Shown here one piece after another: positions 1 to 9,473 of a stretch of 64,000 bases of DNA. The stretch's first letter is position 1, and every line of letters begins with the position of its first letter. The stretch is from Paraburkholderia sp. BL21I4N1 (GTDB taxonomy: Bacteria > Pseudomonadota > Gammaproteobacteria > Burkholderiales > Burkholderiaceae). Made by a program: the position numbers and the translations under genes. The notes beneath the pieces are model-generated. The model saw only the letters and a list, made by a program, of their open reading frames with translations. It was not told the origin of the DNA and did not search any database. The stretch covers positions 620,001 through 684,000 of the forward strand of contig NZ_PVEN01000001.1 in assembly GCF_002973525.1 (NCBI RefSeq), given 5' to 3'.

Positions 1-610
1 GCTGTGAACCGCCGCCGTCCTTGCCGACGTGCACCATGTTGCCGGCGCCGTTGCCGCCGTCGAGCTTCAACGCGGCGAACAGCGACGCGTCCACGCCGAA
101 GCCGACCAGACCCTGCGTAAAGCCGGATTCATAGTTGGCTTGCGCGCCCTGGATCCACGCGTGACGGTAGATCGCGTTGGGCGCCTGGAAGTAGTCGGAG
201 TAATTGCGGAACTGCAGGTTGAGATGGCTATCGGCGATAAAGCCTTTACTGGCTGCCTGACTCGACGGCGGGCTGGGCGGCTCGACCGTTTGGCTGGCTT
301 CGGCATTGACGATTGCGTTGGTCGTGTCGGGTTGATCGTTACGCACCTGACCGCCCTGATCCGCACGGCGTTTGCCGGAGGATCTGGCGGACTGCGGGGA
401 GGAGTCCGGCGCATGCGAGGTTGAGGGCGTAGGCGAGGGCGACGCTTGCGCGAGCGTCTGGGTTCGCGACGTTTCGGAGGTGGGCTCCGTCACGCCGTCG
501 TCGGCATAAGCACTGGCGGCGAGAGTCAGTGCGGGCAGCGTGAATGCGCAATAAAAAAAGGTGGCGGCTCCGGTTTTTTTTGTCCGGATTTTTGTTCGGC
601 TATCTTTCAT
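1..610 (-). CDS. OprD-family outer-membrane porin (partial, N-terminal part)
   Basis: Outer-membrane channel of the OprD/Opd family, which takes up amino acids, peptides or other small carboxylates. The ATG at 610 opens a frame that runs off the left edge, so only about 203 residues are visible. Seen: a basic start (MKDSRTKIRTKK), a hydrophobic core and an Ala-X-Ala type cleavage site near ASAYA-DDG, then a long Ser/Pro-rich linker. After it comes a typical first-strand region (LNLQFRNYSDYFQ) followed by AWIQGAQANYESGFTQG and VGFGVDASLFAALKLDGG, the hallmark of OprD porins. It lies downstream of oppF on the same strand. In Pseudomonas the OpdP porin sits in a dipeptide-transport locus, so a peptide role is a fair inference. 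The Ser/Pro-rich linker (about residues 40-100) is longer than I would expect. Confidence 0.85.
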   Translation of the reverse strand, partial: MKDSRTKIRTKKTGAATFFYCAFTLPALTLAASAYADDGVTEPTSETSRTQTLAQASPSPTPSTSHAPDSSPQSARSSGKRRADQGGQVRNDQPDTTNAIVNAEASQTVEPPSPPSSQAASKGFIADSHLNLQFRNYSDYFQAPNAIYRHAWIQGAQANYESGFTQGLVGFGVDASLFAALKLDGGNGAGNMVHVGKDGGGSQ

Positions 611-707
611 TGAGTACGTCTCTGATTATTGTGGTGCTACTTTGGCTGGCGGTTAGCCAGTCCACGCTTATCGCTCGCCCCGCTGATGGCAGGGCGAACG
701 AATCCAG

Positions 708-730
708 CGGCGCGACGGCCCGTCGCGCCG
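708..730. repeat. GC-rich inverted repeat between oppF and the porin
   Basis: Two 11-base arms, CGGCGCGACGG (708-718) and CCGTCGCGCCG (720-730), are perfect inverted repeats around a single base, so a hairpin of about 9 pairs can form. It lies in the 200-base gap after oppF and before the porin. There is no T-run on the minus strand, so it is not a normal intrinsic terminator. It could stabilise or attenuate the opp transcript ahead of the porin. Role is inference. Confidence 0.4.
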
Positions 731-810
731 GGAATACGGTTTTATCGGTAGAAGCGGGGTGCTATTGCGCTGCGTGAGACGCTGCCTGAGCGCAAGGACT
801 TCAAGGACGC

Positions 811-1836
811 TTACTTCGAGGCGTCCCCCACGCGAATACAGGCGACGCGCGTTGCGCTCGCGCCATGCGTGACGGCCTGCGGAATCTCCGAGGCGCAGGC
901 TTCGATTGCTTCCGGACAGCGCGTGCGGAACGCGCAACCGGAAGGCGGGCTGAGCGGCGAGGCGATCTCGCCGCGCAACAGCAGATGACGCCGCGCGCGT
1001 TCCACGGCAGGGTCGGGCACCGGCACCGCGGACAGCAACGCGCGCGTGTACGGATGACGCGGCGCGCTGTAGACGTCGCGCTTATCGCCGAACTCCATCA
1101 CACGGCCGAGATACATCACCAGTACGCGGTGACTGATCGCCTTGACGACCGCGAGATCGTGCGCGACGAACAGCAGCGACAGCGACAACTCCCTTTGCAG
1201 GTCACGCAGCAGATTAACGATCTGTGCCTGGATCGACACGTCGAGCGCGGACACCGGCTCGTCGCAGATCACCAGTTGCGGCTCGCCGATCAGCGCCCGC
1301 GCAATGCCGACGCGCTGACACTGGCCGCCGGAAAACTCATGCGGATAACGGCGCAGATGCTGCGCATTGAGGCCGACGCGTTCGAGCATGGTCAACACGC
1401 GCCGCTGCACGTCGGCGCGGGCTACGTTCTGGCCGTGCGTGAGCAGCGGTTCCGCGACGATCTGTTCGATCGTCATGCGCGGATCGAGCGACGCGAGCGG
1501 GTCCTGGAAAATCATCTGCACGTCCTGGCGCAAGCGCGAGGTATCGCGGCGCGCGTTCGACTGCACGGTTTCTTCGCCGAGCCAGCGCACGCTGCCGCTC
1601 GCCACCGGCGCGAGACCGATGATCGCGCGGGCGAGGGTGGACTTGCCGCAACCCGACTCGCCGACGAGGCCCACGGTTTCGCCGCGCCGCACGCTGAACG
1701 AGACGCCGTCTACCGCGCGCAGCGTTGCTTTGCCGGACCACGGATAGCCGCCGCGCGGCACGCCGAATTGCACCTTGAGATTGTCCACGGACAGCAGCGT
1801 CGCCGCGTCCTGGTTTGCGATAGGCGTGGCGTTCAT
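811..1836 (-). CDS. oppF: Oligopeptide ABC transporter ATP-binding protein OppF
   Basis: Second ATPase of an Opp-type peptide importer; it hydrolyses ATP on the cytoplasmic face with OppD. Seen: Walker A GESGCGKST, signature SGGQCQRVGIARAL, Walker B VICDEPVSALD, H-loop VAHDLAVV, and the C-terminal oligopeptide/dipeptide extension with its Cys motif (CAFRTRCPEAIEAC). 341 aa, normal for the family. The start is placed at 1836 because this ATG overlaps the oppD stop by four bases (ATGA); a further upstream start would intrude into oppD. Last gene of the oppABCDF run, followed by a porin on the same strand. Confidence 0.93.
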   Translation of the reverse strand: MNATPIANQDAATLLSVDNLKVQFGVPRGGYPWSGKATLRAVDGVSFSVRRGETVGLVGESGCGKSTLARAIIGLAPVASGSVRWLGEETVQSNARRDTSRLRQDVQMIFQDPLASLDPRMTIEQIVAEPLLTHGQNVARADVQRRVLTMLERVGLNAQHLRRYPHEFSGGQCQRVGIARALIGEPQLVICDEPVSALDVSIQAQIVNLLRDLQRELSLSLLFVAHDLAVVKAISHRVLVMYLGRVMEFGDKRDVYSAPRHPYTRALLSAVPVPDPAVERARRHLLLRGEIASPLSPPSGCAFRTRCPEAIEACASEIPQAVTHGASATRVACIRVGDASK

Positions 1837-2831
1837 ACGTGTTGTGCCTCCAGGATTTCGCCGACCGGTTTGAAGCATGCGCGCAGCGCGTCCGGATAGC
1901 CCTCCACGGCCGCGAGCGGCGGGCGTGCTTCGAGGCAGTGCTCGGTGCAGTACGCGCAGCGCGGCGCGAATGCGCAGCCCTGGCCGACTTCACCGGGCAG
2001 CGGCGGATTGCCGGGAATGGTTTGCAACGGCCGGTCGTCATCGTCGTCGGTCAGACGCGGCAACGCGTTCAGCAGACCGAGCGTGTACGGATGCGTCGGC
2101 GCGGCGAACAGCGCGGCGGCGCTCGCCTGTTCGACGGTCTGGCCGGCGTACATCACCATCACGTCGTCGCACAGACCGGCTACCACGCCCATGTCGTGCG
2201 TGATCAGAATGATCGCCGTGCCGCGTTCGCGGTTCAGTTCGCGCAGCAGTTCGATGATCTGTGCCTGCACGGTCACGTCGAGCGCGGTGGTGGGTTCGTC
2301 GGCGATCAGGATTTCGGGCTCGGAGAGCAGGGCCATCGCAATCATCACGCGCTGTCGCATGCCGCCGGAGAATTCGTGCGGATACATGGCGATGCGGCGC
2401 GCGGCGTCGGGAATGCGCACCGACTCCAGCGTTTCGATCGCGCGGCGGCGCGCTTCGCGGCGCGACATCTTGCGATGCAGCTGCAGCGTCTCGGTCATTT
2501 GCCGTTCGATCGTCAGGAACGGATTGAGCGAGGTCATCGGGTCCTGAAAGATCATGCCGATGCGGTCGCCGCGAATCTTGTTCAGCGCCGCTTCGTTCAT
2601 GGTCAGCAGGTTGTCGCCGCGATAGGTGGCGCTGCCCGATACCTTGCCGTTGCCGGCCAGCAAGCCGAGCAACGCCATCACGGTCTGGCTCTTGCCGGAG
2701 CCCGATTCGCCGACAATGCCGAGCGTGCGGCCGGCTTCGAGCGAGAACGACACGCGTTGCACGGCGTCGACCGGTGCGCCTTCGCGGCGCGTAAAGCGCA
2801 CGCTGAGGTCTTTGACTTCGAGTAGCGACAT
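1833..2831 (-). CDS. oppD: Oligopeptide ABC transporter ATP-binding protein OppD
   Basis: First ATPase of the peptide importer. Seen: Walker A GESGSGKSQ, signature FSGGMRQRVMIAMAL, Walker B ILIADEPTTALD, switch His in LITHDMGVV, and a C-terminal oligopeptide-transporter region with GQGCAFAPRCAYC; the paired Cys region in OppD/DppD proteins is known to hold an iron-sulfur cluster in some relatives. 332 aa, usual length. It starts one base after the oppC stop, so translation is probably coupled. Confidence 0.93.
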   Translation of the reverse strand: MSLLEVKDLSVRFTRREGAPVDAVQRVSFSLEAGRTLGIVGESGSGKSQTVMALLGLLAGNGKVSGSATYRGDNLLTMNEAALNKIRGDRIGMIFQDPMTSLNPFLTIERQMTETLQLHRKMSRREARRRAIETLESVRIPDAARRIAMYPHEFSGGMRQRVMIAMALLSEPEILIADEPTTALDVTVQAQIIELLRELNRERGTAIILITHDMGVVAGLCDDVMVMYAGQTVEQASAAALFAAPTHPYTLGLLNALPRLTDDDDDRPLQTIPGNPPLPGEVGQGCAFAPRCAYCTEHCLEARPPLAAVEGYPDALRACFKPVGEILEAQHV

Positions 2832-2832
2832 G

Positions 2833-3747
2833 TCAGCGGTCCTTCGGGTCGAACGCGTCGCGCAAACCGTCGCCGACGAAATTCACGGAATACAGCGTAA
2901 TGCACAGCATCACGGCCGGGCACAGCAGCAGCCAGGGCATCGAATCGAGTTTCTGCGCGCCGTCCTGAATCAGCACGCCCCAGCTCGTCATCGGCTCCTG
3001 CACGCCGAGGCCGAGGAACGACAGCACCGATTCGGTCAGCACGATATTGGGCACGGTCACGCTCGCGTACACCACCACCACGCCGAACAGATTCGGCACG
3101 ATGTGGCGCGAGATGATGGAGCGCGAACTCACGCCGATCGCGCGGGCGGCGTCGATGAATTCGCGCGAGCGCAGCGACAGCGTCTGGCCGCGCACCACGC
3201 GCGCCATGTCGAGCCACGAGAACGCGCTGATGGTGAGCACGACCAGATAGAACGCGCGGCCGAACAGCGTCATCATCAGGATCGCGATCAGCATGTAGGG
3301 GATCGCGTACATCATGTCGACGATCCGCATCATCACCGCGTCGACGCGGCCGCCCAGATAGCCGGCGGTCGCGCCGTACGCGACGCCGATCAGTCCCGAC
3401 ACCAGCGTGCCGAGCAGGCCGACTTCGAGCGACACGCGCCCGCCTTGCAGCGCACGCGCGAGCAGGTCGCGGCCGAGTTCGTCGGTGCCGAACCAGTGCA
3501 TGTTTTGCCACGCGGGCGGCAGGCTGATCGCGCTCCAGTCGCTGTCGATCGGATTGTTCGGCAGCAGCCACGGACCCACCACGCAGGCGATCACGACCAG
3601 CAGCAGCACGATGAATCCGGTCAACGCCGCGCGGTTGCGCACGAAGCGCGCGGCGGCGGTGGCGAGCGGTCCGCGCGAACGCGGTGCATTGACAATGGCC
3701 GCGAGCGGATCGAGCGCCGCGGCAGCCGTTTGAAGAGAGCGGGCCAT
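2833..3747 (-). CDS. oppC: Oligopeptide ABC transporter permease OppC
   Basis: Inner-membrane permease subunit (BPD_transp_1 fold with the OppC N-terminal helix). Seen: first membrane helix about residues 38-58 (FIVLLLVVIACVVGPWLLP), the motif HWFGTDELGRDLLARAL, which is diagnostic for OppC/DppC, and the EAA-type loop with ARAIGVSSRSIISRHIVPN. 304 aa, normal. Three bases separate it from the oppB stop and one base from oppD. It pairs with OppB to form the channel for peptides handed over by OppA. Confidence 0.93.
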   Translation of the reverse strand: MARSLQTAAAALDPLAAIVNAPRSRGPLATAAARFVRNRAALTGFIVLLLVVIACVVGPWLLPNNPIDSDWSAISLPPAWQNMHWFGTDELGRDLLARALQGGRVSLEVGLLGTLVSGLIGVAYGATAGYLGGRVDAVMMRIVDMMYAIPYMLIAILMMTLFGRAFYLVVLTISAFSWLDMARVVRGQTLSLRSREFIDAARAIGVSSRSIISRHIVPNLFGVVVVYASVTVPNIVLTESVLSFLGLGVQEPMTSWGVLIQDGAQKLDSMPWLLLCPAVMLCITLYSVNFVGDGLRDAFDPKDR

Positions 3748-3750
3748 GGA

Positions 3751-4689
3751 TCAGTACCGGATGCGCGGATCGAGCCACGCATACGCGAGGTCGACCAGCA
3801 GGTTGAACAGCACGGCGACGGCGGTCGTCAACACGACGAGGCCGAGCACCAGGGTGTAGTCGCGGTTGATCGCGCCGTTGACGACCAGTTGGCCGAGACC
3901 CGGCAGCGCGAACACCGACTCGGTGACCACGGCCGCCGTGATCGAGGAGATGCAGATCGAACCGAGCAGCGAGACGACCGGCATCAGCGCGGGCTTCATG
4001 GCGTGGCGCAACACGATCGTGCGGCCCGGCAGGCCCTTGGCGCGCGCCGTGCGGATGAAGTTGCCCGACAGCACTTCGATCATGCTGCCGCGCATCACCC
4101 GTGCGATCCCGGCGACGTTGATGATGACGAGCAGCACGATCGGCAGCACGCGATAACGCCACCCGCCGTCACCCCAGCCGCCGGCCGGCAACCAGCCCTG
4201 GCCTTCGGAGGTCTTCAGCAGGATCGCGAAGATCCACACCAGCACCGGGCCGAGCACGAACGGCGGCACCACGTTGCCGAGGTTGCCGAGCACCATCACG
4301 AAGTGATCGATGAAACGATCGCGGCGCACCGCGGCCAGCGTGCCGAGCGTGACGCCGATCACCAGCGCGATCGGCACCGACACGCCGCCCACGCCGAGGC
4401 TGACCGGCAACGCTTTCCAGACCAGATCGTTGACGGTCCAGTCGGCGTAACGGAACGACGGGCCGAGGTCGCCGTGCAGCAACGCACCGAGGTAGTGGAG
4501 GTACTGCAGCCACAACGGTTCGTCGAGGTGATATTTGGCGTTGAGGTTCGCCATCACGGCCGCCGACAGGTGTTTCTCCGTGTCGAACGGGCCGCCCGGG
4601 GTGAGATGCAGCAGCAGATAGCACGCGGTGATCACGGCGAGAATCGTCGGGATCGCCCAGAGCGTGCGGCGCAGCGTGTAAGCCAGCAT
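3751..4689 (-). CDS. oppB: Oligopeptide ABC transporter permease OppB
   Basis: Inner-membrane permease of the same importer. Seen: MLAYTLRRTLWAIPTILAV start typical of OppB/DppB, six hydrophobic helices, and the EAA loop with FIRTARAKGLPGRTIVLRHAMKPA. 312 aa, normal for the family. It lies 16 bases after oppA and 3 bases before oppC on the same strand. The paired start (M-L-x-Y-x-x-R-R) and the order after a binding protein fix the assignment. Confidence 0.93.
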   Translation of the reverse strand: MLAYTLRRTLWAIPTILAVITACYLLLHLTPGGPFDTEKHLSAAVMANLNAKYHLDEPLWLQYLHYLGALLHGDLGPSFRYADWTVNDLVWKALPVSLGVGGVSVPIALVIGVTLGTLAAVRRDRFIDHFVMVLGNLGNVVPPFVLGPVLVWIFAILLKTSEGQGWLPAGGWGDGGWRYRVLPIVLLVIINVAGIARVMRGSMIEVLSGNFIRTARAKGLPGRTIVLRHAMKPALMPVVSLLGSICISSITAAVVTESVFALPGLGQLVVNGAINRDYTLVLGLVVLTTAVAVLFNLLVDLAYAWLDPRIRY

Positions 4690-4705
4690 GACGGTGCTCC
4701 CGCGC

Positions 4706-6322
4706 TTAGTGCTTGATCAGATACATGTCTTGCGTGGCGCGCATGTCGAGGTAGTTGGTCGGCTTGTAGCCGCCCACATACGACTTGACCAGGCGGTCCG
4801 CCGAATACTGGAAGAGCGCGACCAGCGGGTAGTCGTTCATGGCCAGATCGTGTGCCTGCGTGAGCAGCGCGGTGCGTTTCGCGTCGTCGAGCTGCTGGTT
4901 GCCTTCGTCGATCAGCTTGTCGACCTGCGGGTTGCAGTAGTGTTGATCGTTCTGCACGCTGTTGCAACGGATCAGATCGAGGAACGAGTTGGCGTCGTTA
5001 TAGTCGACGAACCAGCCGTCGCGCGAAGCCTGCACCTTGCCGTCGTGGCGTTGCTTGAGCAGCACCTTGAACTCGACGTTTTCGAGCTTGGCGGTGACGC
5101 CGAGCTTGGTGCGCCATTCCGAGGTGGCGAACAGCGCGACCTTCTTGTGCAGGTCGTTGGTGTTGTAGGTCAGCGTGAAGGTAAGCGGTTTGGCGTCCGA
5201 ATAGCCGGCGGCCTTCAGCAGGTTGCGCGCGTAGTCGACGCGCTTGGCCATCGGCCAGCTCGCCCAGTCCGGCGTGAATACGCCCGCGCCCTGAGTGCCC
5301 TTGGCGATCAGGCCATACATGGGTACTTCGCCGTCGGCGGTCAGACGCTTGGTCAGCAGGTCGCGGTCCAGCACCATCGCCAGGGCCTGGCGTACGCGCT
5401 TGTCCTTGAAGGCGGGGTCGTCGTTATTCAGGCTGTAGAAGTATGTGGCGATCTGCAGGCCGGTTTTCAGCTCATCACCTTGGCTCTTGCTCACCTGCGC
5501 ATAGATGCCCGACGGAATCGCGTACGTGTAGTCGAACTGGCCGGCCTGGAACATGCGCATGGCCGTTTCGTCGTTTTCGATCGGCAGGTAGGTCACTTTC
5601 GCGATCACGACCTTGCTGGCGTTCCAGTACGTCGGGCTTTTGGTCGCCACCAGACGGTTGCTCGGCTGCCAGTCGGTCAGCGTGTACGCGCCGTTGCCCA
5701 CGAAGTTGCCCGGACGGGTCCACTCGCCGCCGAACTTCGTCACCGTCGCACGATTGACCGGGGTCATCGTCGCCATGGAAACCAGTTGCGGGAAGAAGGC
5801 GGCGGGCACTTCGGTCGTGACTTCGAGCGTGTACGGATCGGCGGCGCGCACACCGAGGCTCGTCAACGGCATCTTGCCGGCGAGAATCGCCTTGGCGTTC
5901 TTCACGAATTCGACCAGCACCGTGTACTTCGAACCGGTCTTCGGATCGAGCACGCGTTGCCACGAGTAGACGAAGTCCGCCGCCGTGACCGGCTGGCCGT
6001 TACTCCAGCGCGCGTCGTGGCGCAGCTTGAAGACCCACGTGGTCGGCCCGGTGCGCGTCCACGACTCCGCCACGCCCGGCACGATCGCACCGCTCGCGTC
6101 CATGCGCGTCAAACCCTCGAACAGGTCGAGCCCGATCGTATTGCCGGTCCACGATTCGATATGCGCGGGGTCGAGCGATTCGGTTTCGCCCGGCACCTGG
6201 CGCGTCATCTCCTGGCTGGCAGCGAGGGTGACGCCGGCGGGCACCGTGACGGCAAAGGCGGCGGGCTGAAACGACAGGACGAGCGCGGACAGCGCCGTCG
6301 CGAGGACGAACGGGGTTTTCAT
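4706..6322 (-). CDS. oppA: Periplasmic oligopeptide-binding protein OppA
   Basis: Binds peptides in the periplasm and delivers them to OppBCDF. The mature protein follows Escherichia coli OppA closely from memory: DLFEGLTRMDASG, SNGQPVTAADFVYSWQRVLDP, NGAYTLTDWQPSNRLV, ready peptide-pocket segments such as SDAKPLTFTLTYNTNDLHKK, and a C-terminus in YLIKH. SBP_bac_5 family, 538 aa. The start is set at 6322 because MKTPFVLATALSALVLSF opens a clean signal peptide cut after AAFA; the upstream 40 codons would bury it. First gene of the opp operon; a likely regulator gene lies 172 bases upstream on the same strand. Confidence 0.92.
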   Translation of the reverse strand: MKTPFVLATALSALVLSFQPAAFAVTVPAGVTLAASQEMTRQVPGETESLDPAHIESWTGNTIGLDLFEGLTRMDASGAIVPGVAESWTRTGPTTWVFKLRHDARWSNGQPVTAADFVYSWQRVLDPKTGSKYTVLVEFVKNAKAILAGKMPLTSLGVRAADPYTLEVTTEVPAAFFPQLVSMATMTPVNRATVTKFGGEWTRPGNFVGNGAYTLTDWQPSNRLVATKSPTYWNASKVVIAKVTYLPIENDETAMRMFQAGQFDYTYAIPSGIYAQVSKSQGDELKTGLQIATYFYSLNNDDPAFKDKRVRQALAMVLDRDLLTKRLTADGEVPMYGLIAKGTQGAGVFTPDWASWPMAKRVDYARNLLKAAGYSDAKPLTFTLTYNTNDLHKKVALFATSEWRTKLGVTAKLENVEFKVLLKQRHDGKVQASRDGWFVDYNDANSFLDLIRCNSVQNDQHYCNPQVDKLIDEGNQQLDDAKRTALLTQAHDLAMNDYPLVALFQYSADRLVKSYVGGYKPTNYLDMRATQDMYLIKH

Positions 6323-6494
6323 CGGTTGAGATCGCAGGAAAGGTCGAGAGAAGAACGCGCTGGCGCCGGGGCGCCCGGTTATCCGCGGTGCTCGGGCCAG
6401 GGCGGCCCTTGTTGTTTGTCCGACATACAGGATTCCTTGCATGTTGTAATGCAGGCAAACCCCGGCCGGATCAACCGGAAAAGGCGCCTGCCCT

Positions 6495-7067
6495 TCAAAA
6501 CAGTCTTGGCGTGCCCACCCAGACGACGACCGACTCGACCCGAGCCGTGTTCACCCAACTGTGCGGCACGGTCGATTCGTAATGCGCGCTGTCTCCCGCA
6601 TGCAACACGAACGTCTTGCCTTCCAGCGTCAACGACACCTCGCCGTCGATTACATACACAAATTCCTCGCCGGCATGCGTGGTTACTTCGGAGCGCTTTT
6701 GCCCGGGCGGCATCCTCACGAGGATCGCTTCGAGCTGACGGCCGCCCGTCAGATTGGTCAATCGAGCGAACAGATTGGCCGAGTCCGCAAAACCGAAAAA
6801 CTTCAACTGCTCGCCGCGGCACACCGAGCGTTCTTCGCTAGGTGTGTCGACGAAATACTGCACCGTGACCCCAAGTGCGTGAGCAATCCCGGCCAGCGAT
6901 GTGATGGACGGTGACGCCAGGCCGCGCTCGACTTGCGACAGAAACGGTTTGGAAATACCCGCGGCGGTTGCCGTGTCGTCCAACGTGCGCTTGAGTCGAT
7001 GCCGAAGCGCGCGGATCTTGCTGCCGATTTCGAGTGCCGGATTGCTTTTTTGAATTGTCGTGACCAT
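6495..7067 (-). CDS. XRE-family regulator with C-terminal cupin domain
   Basis: Likely transcription regulator. Residues about 14-68 form an XRE helix-turn-helix (DTATAAGISKPFLSQVERG); residues about 110-185 form a small cupin barrel (THAGEEFVYVIDGEVSLTLEGK and HAGDSAHYES), which in this family binds a small ligand. 190 aa, the usual size of PuuR/SutR-like regulators. It sits upstream of oppA in the same orientation, so local control of peptide uptake is likely but unproven. No purine-rich ribosome site is visible just before the ATG at 7067; on the contrary, that stretch reads as its complement. Cupin-type regulators respond to polyamines, amino acids or sulfur compounds; the effector here is unknown. 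Confidence 0.85.
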   Translation of the reverse strand: MVTTIQKSNPALEIGSKIRALRHRLKRTLDDTATAAGISKPFLSQVERGLASPSITSLAGIAHALGVTVQYFVDTPSEERSVCRGEQLKFFGFADSANLFARLTNLTGGRQLEAILVRMPPGQKRSEVTTHAGEEFVYVIDGEVSLTLEGKTFVLHAGDSAHYESTVPHSWVNTARVESVVVWVGTPRLF

Positions 7068-7868
7068 AGCAGGAGGAAATTAGCCCGTCAAAATTTGTTT
7101 GATATAAGTAAATATGGTTTGATTGCGGTCCCGGCTAGGGCAGTGGGCCGGTTCAGCCCTCCGGGGACGCAAGAGCCCGCATTTTGGAAACAACACTCTA
7201 TGTTGCCAGAACCGAAAACCCGCGACCCAAATCGACCGGATTATTGTGAAAAAGAAGCAATGAAGGCGGTAAAAGTTGCGGTTTTAGATGATGATTCAGG
7301 CATTTATGCAATGCGAGTATCAGGAGAAGTAAACCTATGACATCAAAGACTATTTTGGGTGGGACAGGCCGGCGAGGTGAAGACAGTTGGCGTGTAAGGG
7401 CGAGTCATTGACTCCGATTAGGTGAATTCCCTGAGTGACGCGAGAGGCTTCTATTCGGAGAATCTGGCCCGCCTGGCGAAAGGCGTGCGCACGACCCTCA
7501 CCTGCGAGCCTGCCGCTGTTTAACATTCCGCCCGCAGCGATCCTGCGGGGTGGAGCATTGTCCGGCGCGTTCCATCCGAACGGCGGCCGGCTTAAGGACA
7601 TGACCATCACCGCCGATTTTTTCCGCAGCAGGCGCGCAGCCTGCCGCCGCCCGATAGCGCTGCGTTGTGCGAGCCACCGGCGGGCCTCTATCCCATTCCC
7701 TGGTTTTTCTGCCGGTATCGGCGCATGAGCGTACCCACGCGCTTCGGACAATTCGCGCACACGCAGGCCCTATGGCGCGTGTGTCGTCGACCGTTTTTCC
7801 CGATCCCGTTTTTCGCGTCGCGCGGCTAGTTCGCGCGTCGCCGCAACCGTTTGAACAAGAGGTACACG
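7068..7868. other. 800-base intergenic region upstream of the POT symporter
   Basis: No gene supported. The left 200 bases are A+T-richer than the surroundings and should hold the promoter of the XRE-cupin gene (minus). The right part is G+C-rich and contains open frames on both strands (for example 7350-7760 minus, 7435-7728 plus), but none has a recognisable product, a good ribosome site or a sensible composition. It may hold a long leader for the POT gene or a decayed gene. Confidence 0.5.
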
Positions 7869-9416
7869 ATGATTTCATCCAATCCGACCGGCGCACGCGT
7901 CTCGCAGACCCGTTCGTTTTCGACGGTCTTTCTGATCGAACTGTGGGAGCGCTTCGGCTACTACGGCATGGCCGCACTGCTGGTGCTGTTCATGATCGAC
8001 AAGCTGGGCTTTACCGACAGCCACGCCACGCTCACGTGGGGTGCGTTTACGGCGCTGGTGTACGCGGCGCCGTCGATCGGCGGCTGGATCGGCGACCGGA
8101 TTCTCGGCGCGCGCCGCACGATGATATTCGGCGCCGGCGTGCTGTCGGCCGGCTATTTCATGCTGGCGCTGCCGAACGAGCAACTGTCGTACATGTACGC
8201 GTCGCTCGGGGTGATCGTGGTGGGCAACGGGCTCTTCAAGGCGAACGCCGCGAACCTCGTGCGCCGCATTTACGAAGGGGACGACGCGCGCATCGACAGC
8301 GCGTTCACGATTTACTACATGGCGGTCAACATCGGCTCGACGGTGTCGATGCTCGCCACGCCGTGGATCAAGGACCATTGGGGCTGGCATACGGCGTTCG
8401 CGGTCTGCTGCGCCGGCATGCTGCTGTCGATGGTGAATTACTTCGTCATGTTCCGCACGCTCGCGCACATCGGTTCGGCGCCGGACGCCGAACCGGTGCG
8501 CTGGAAGCGCGTCGGCGCGGTCGCACTGGGCGGCCTCGCCCTGGGCGCGGTGACGATGTTCGTGCTGCAGCACAAGGCGATCGCGGTGGCGTGCGTGTAC
8601 ACGGCGGGTCTCGCGATTCTGGCGATTTTCGGCTACATGCTGCTGAAGTGCGAACGCTCGGAGCGTTCGGGTCTGCTGGCCGCGCTGGTTCTCACGGCGC
8701 AGGTGATTCTGTTCTTCGTTTTCTATGTGCAGATGTCGACCTCGCTCACGCTGTTCGCGCTGCGCAACGTCGATCCGCGTTTCATTCTGTTCGGCCAGAC
8801 ATGGTTCACGTGGAGCGCCGGGCAATTCCAGGCGCTCAATCCGATCTGGATCATGCTGCTGAGCCCGTTGCTCGCGTTGCTCTATACGAAGCTCTCGAAG
8901 AACGGCAAGGACATGCCGGTCGCCGTGAAGTACGCGTTCGGTTTCGCCGTGGTGGCGGCCGGTTTCTTCGTCTATGCGGCGAGCGGTAACTATGCGGTGA
9001 ACGGCCGCGTGTCGTCGTGGTTCATGGTGGGCGGCTACGGTTTGTGTTCGCTCGGCGAGCTGCTGGTGAGCGGCCTCGGCCTCGCGATGGTTGCGCGCTA
9101 CGTGCCGGCGCGGATGAGCGGTTTCATGATGGGCGCTTACTTCGTGGCGACCGGCGTGTCGCAGTATCTGGGCAGCGTGGTGGCGAATTTCGCGCAGATG
9201 CCGGCGGGCAATCTGGACCCGCTCGAATCGTTGCCGCTCTATACCAAACTGTTTACCGGCCTCGGCTGGCTCGCGGCGGTGGGCGCGCTGGTGGCGGTAC
9301 TGCTGTTGCCGCTGATGCGCAAGCTGTCGCGCGAACATCAGCGTTGCACCGACGAAGCGCGCGTGAACGCCCTTCAGAATGCGGCAATGAGCGGCGCGAC
9401 GGCGGAGGTAAGCTGA
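7869..9416 (+). CDS. POT/PTR-family proton-dependent peptide symporter
   Basis: Inner-membrane proton-coupled importer of di- and tripeptides (DtpA/DtpD type). Seen: the family signature at the N-terminus, FLIELWERFGYYGMAALLVLF (E-x-x-E-R-F-x-Y-Y-x-M), a PTR motif region GGWIGDRILGARRTM followed by GNGLFKANAANLV, and about 14 hydrophobic helices. 515 aa, normal. The ATG at 7869 follows AAGAGG at proper spacing; a TTG six codons upstream is the alternative. It stands next to a complete Opp ABC importer and before a MocR-type regulator, so the cell has two peptide-uptake routes here. Confidence 0.92.
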   Translation: MISSNPTGARVSQTRSFSTVFLIELWERFGYYGMAALLVLFMIDKLGFTDSHATLTWGAFTALVYAAPSIGGWIGDRILGARRTMIFGAGVLSAGYFMLALPNEQLSYMYASLGVIVVGNGLFKANAANLVRRIYEGDDARIDSAFTIYYMAVNIGSTVSMLATPWIKDHWGWHTAFAVCCAGMLLSMVNYFVMFRTLAHIGSAPDAEPVRWKRVGAVALGGLALGAVTMFVLQHKAIAVACVYTAGLAILAIFGYMLLKCERSERSGLLAALVLTAQVILFFVFYVQMSTSLTLFALRNVDPRFILFGQTWFTWSAGQFQALNPIWIMLLSPLLALLYTKLSKNGKDMPVAVKYAFGFAVVAAGFFVYAASGNYAVNGRVSSWFMVGGYGLCSLGELLVSGLGLAMVARYVPARMSGFMMGAYFVATGVSQYLGSVVANFAQMPAGNLDPLESLPLYTKLFTGLGWLAAVGALVAVLLLPLMRKLSREHQRCTDEARVNALQNAAMSGATAEVS

Positions 9417-9473
9417 CGGCCATCGCCGGTCGTTCAAAATAGCCTGTACCGGATCTTCAAGGTAACCATTCGG

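Noticed and set aside
2626..4716. A plus-strand open frame of nearly 700 codons opposite oppB, oppC and oppD.
   Set aside because: Arg/His/Gln/Ala-rich, low-complexity sequence that mirrors the opp genes; it is the reverse frame of G+C-rich codons. The minus-strand genes have clear families and operon spacing.
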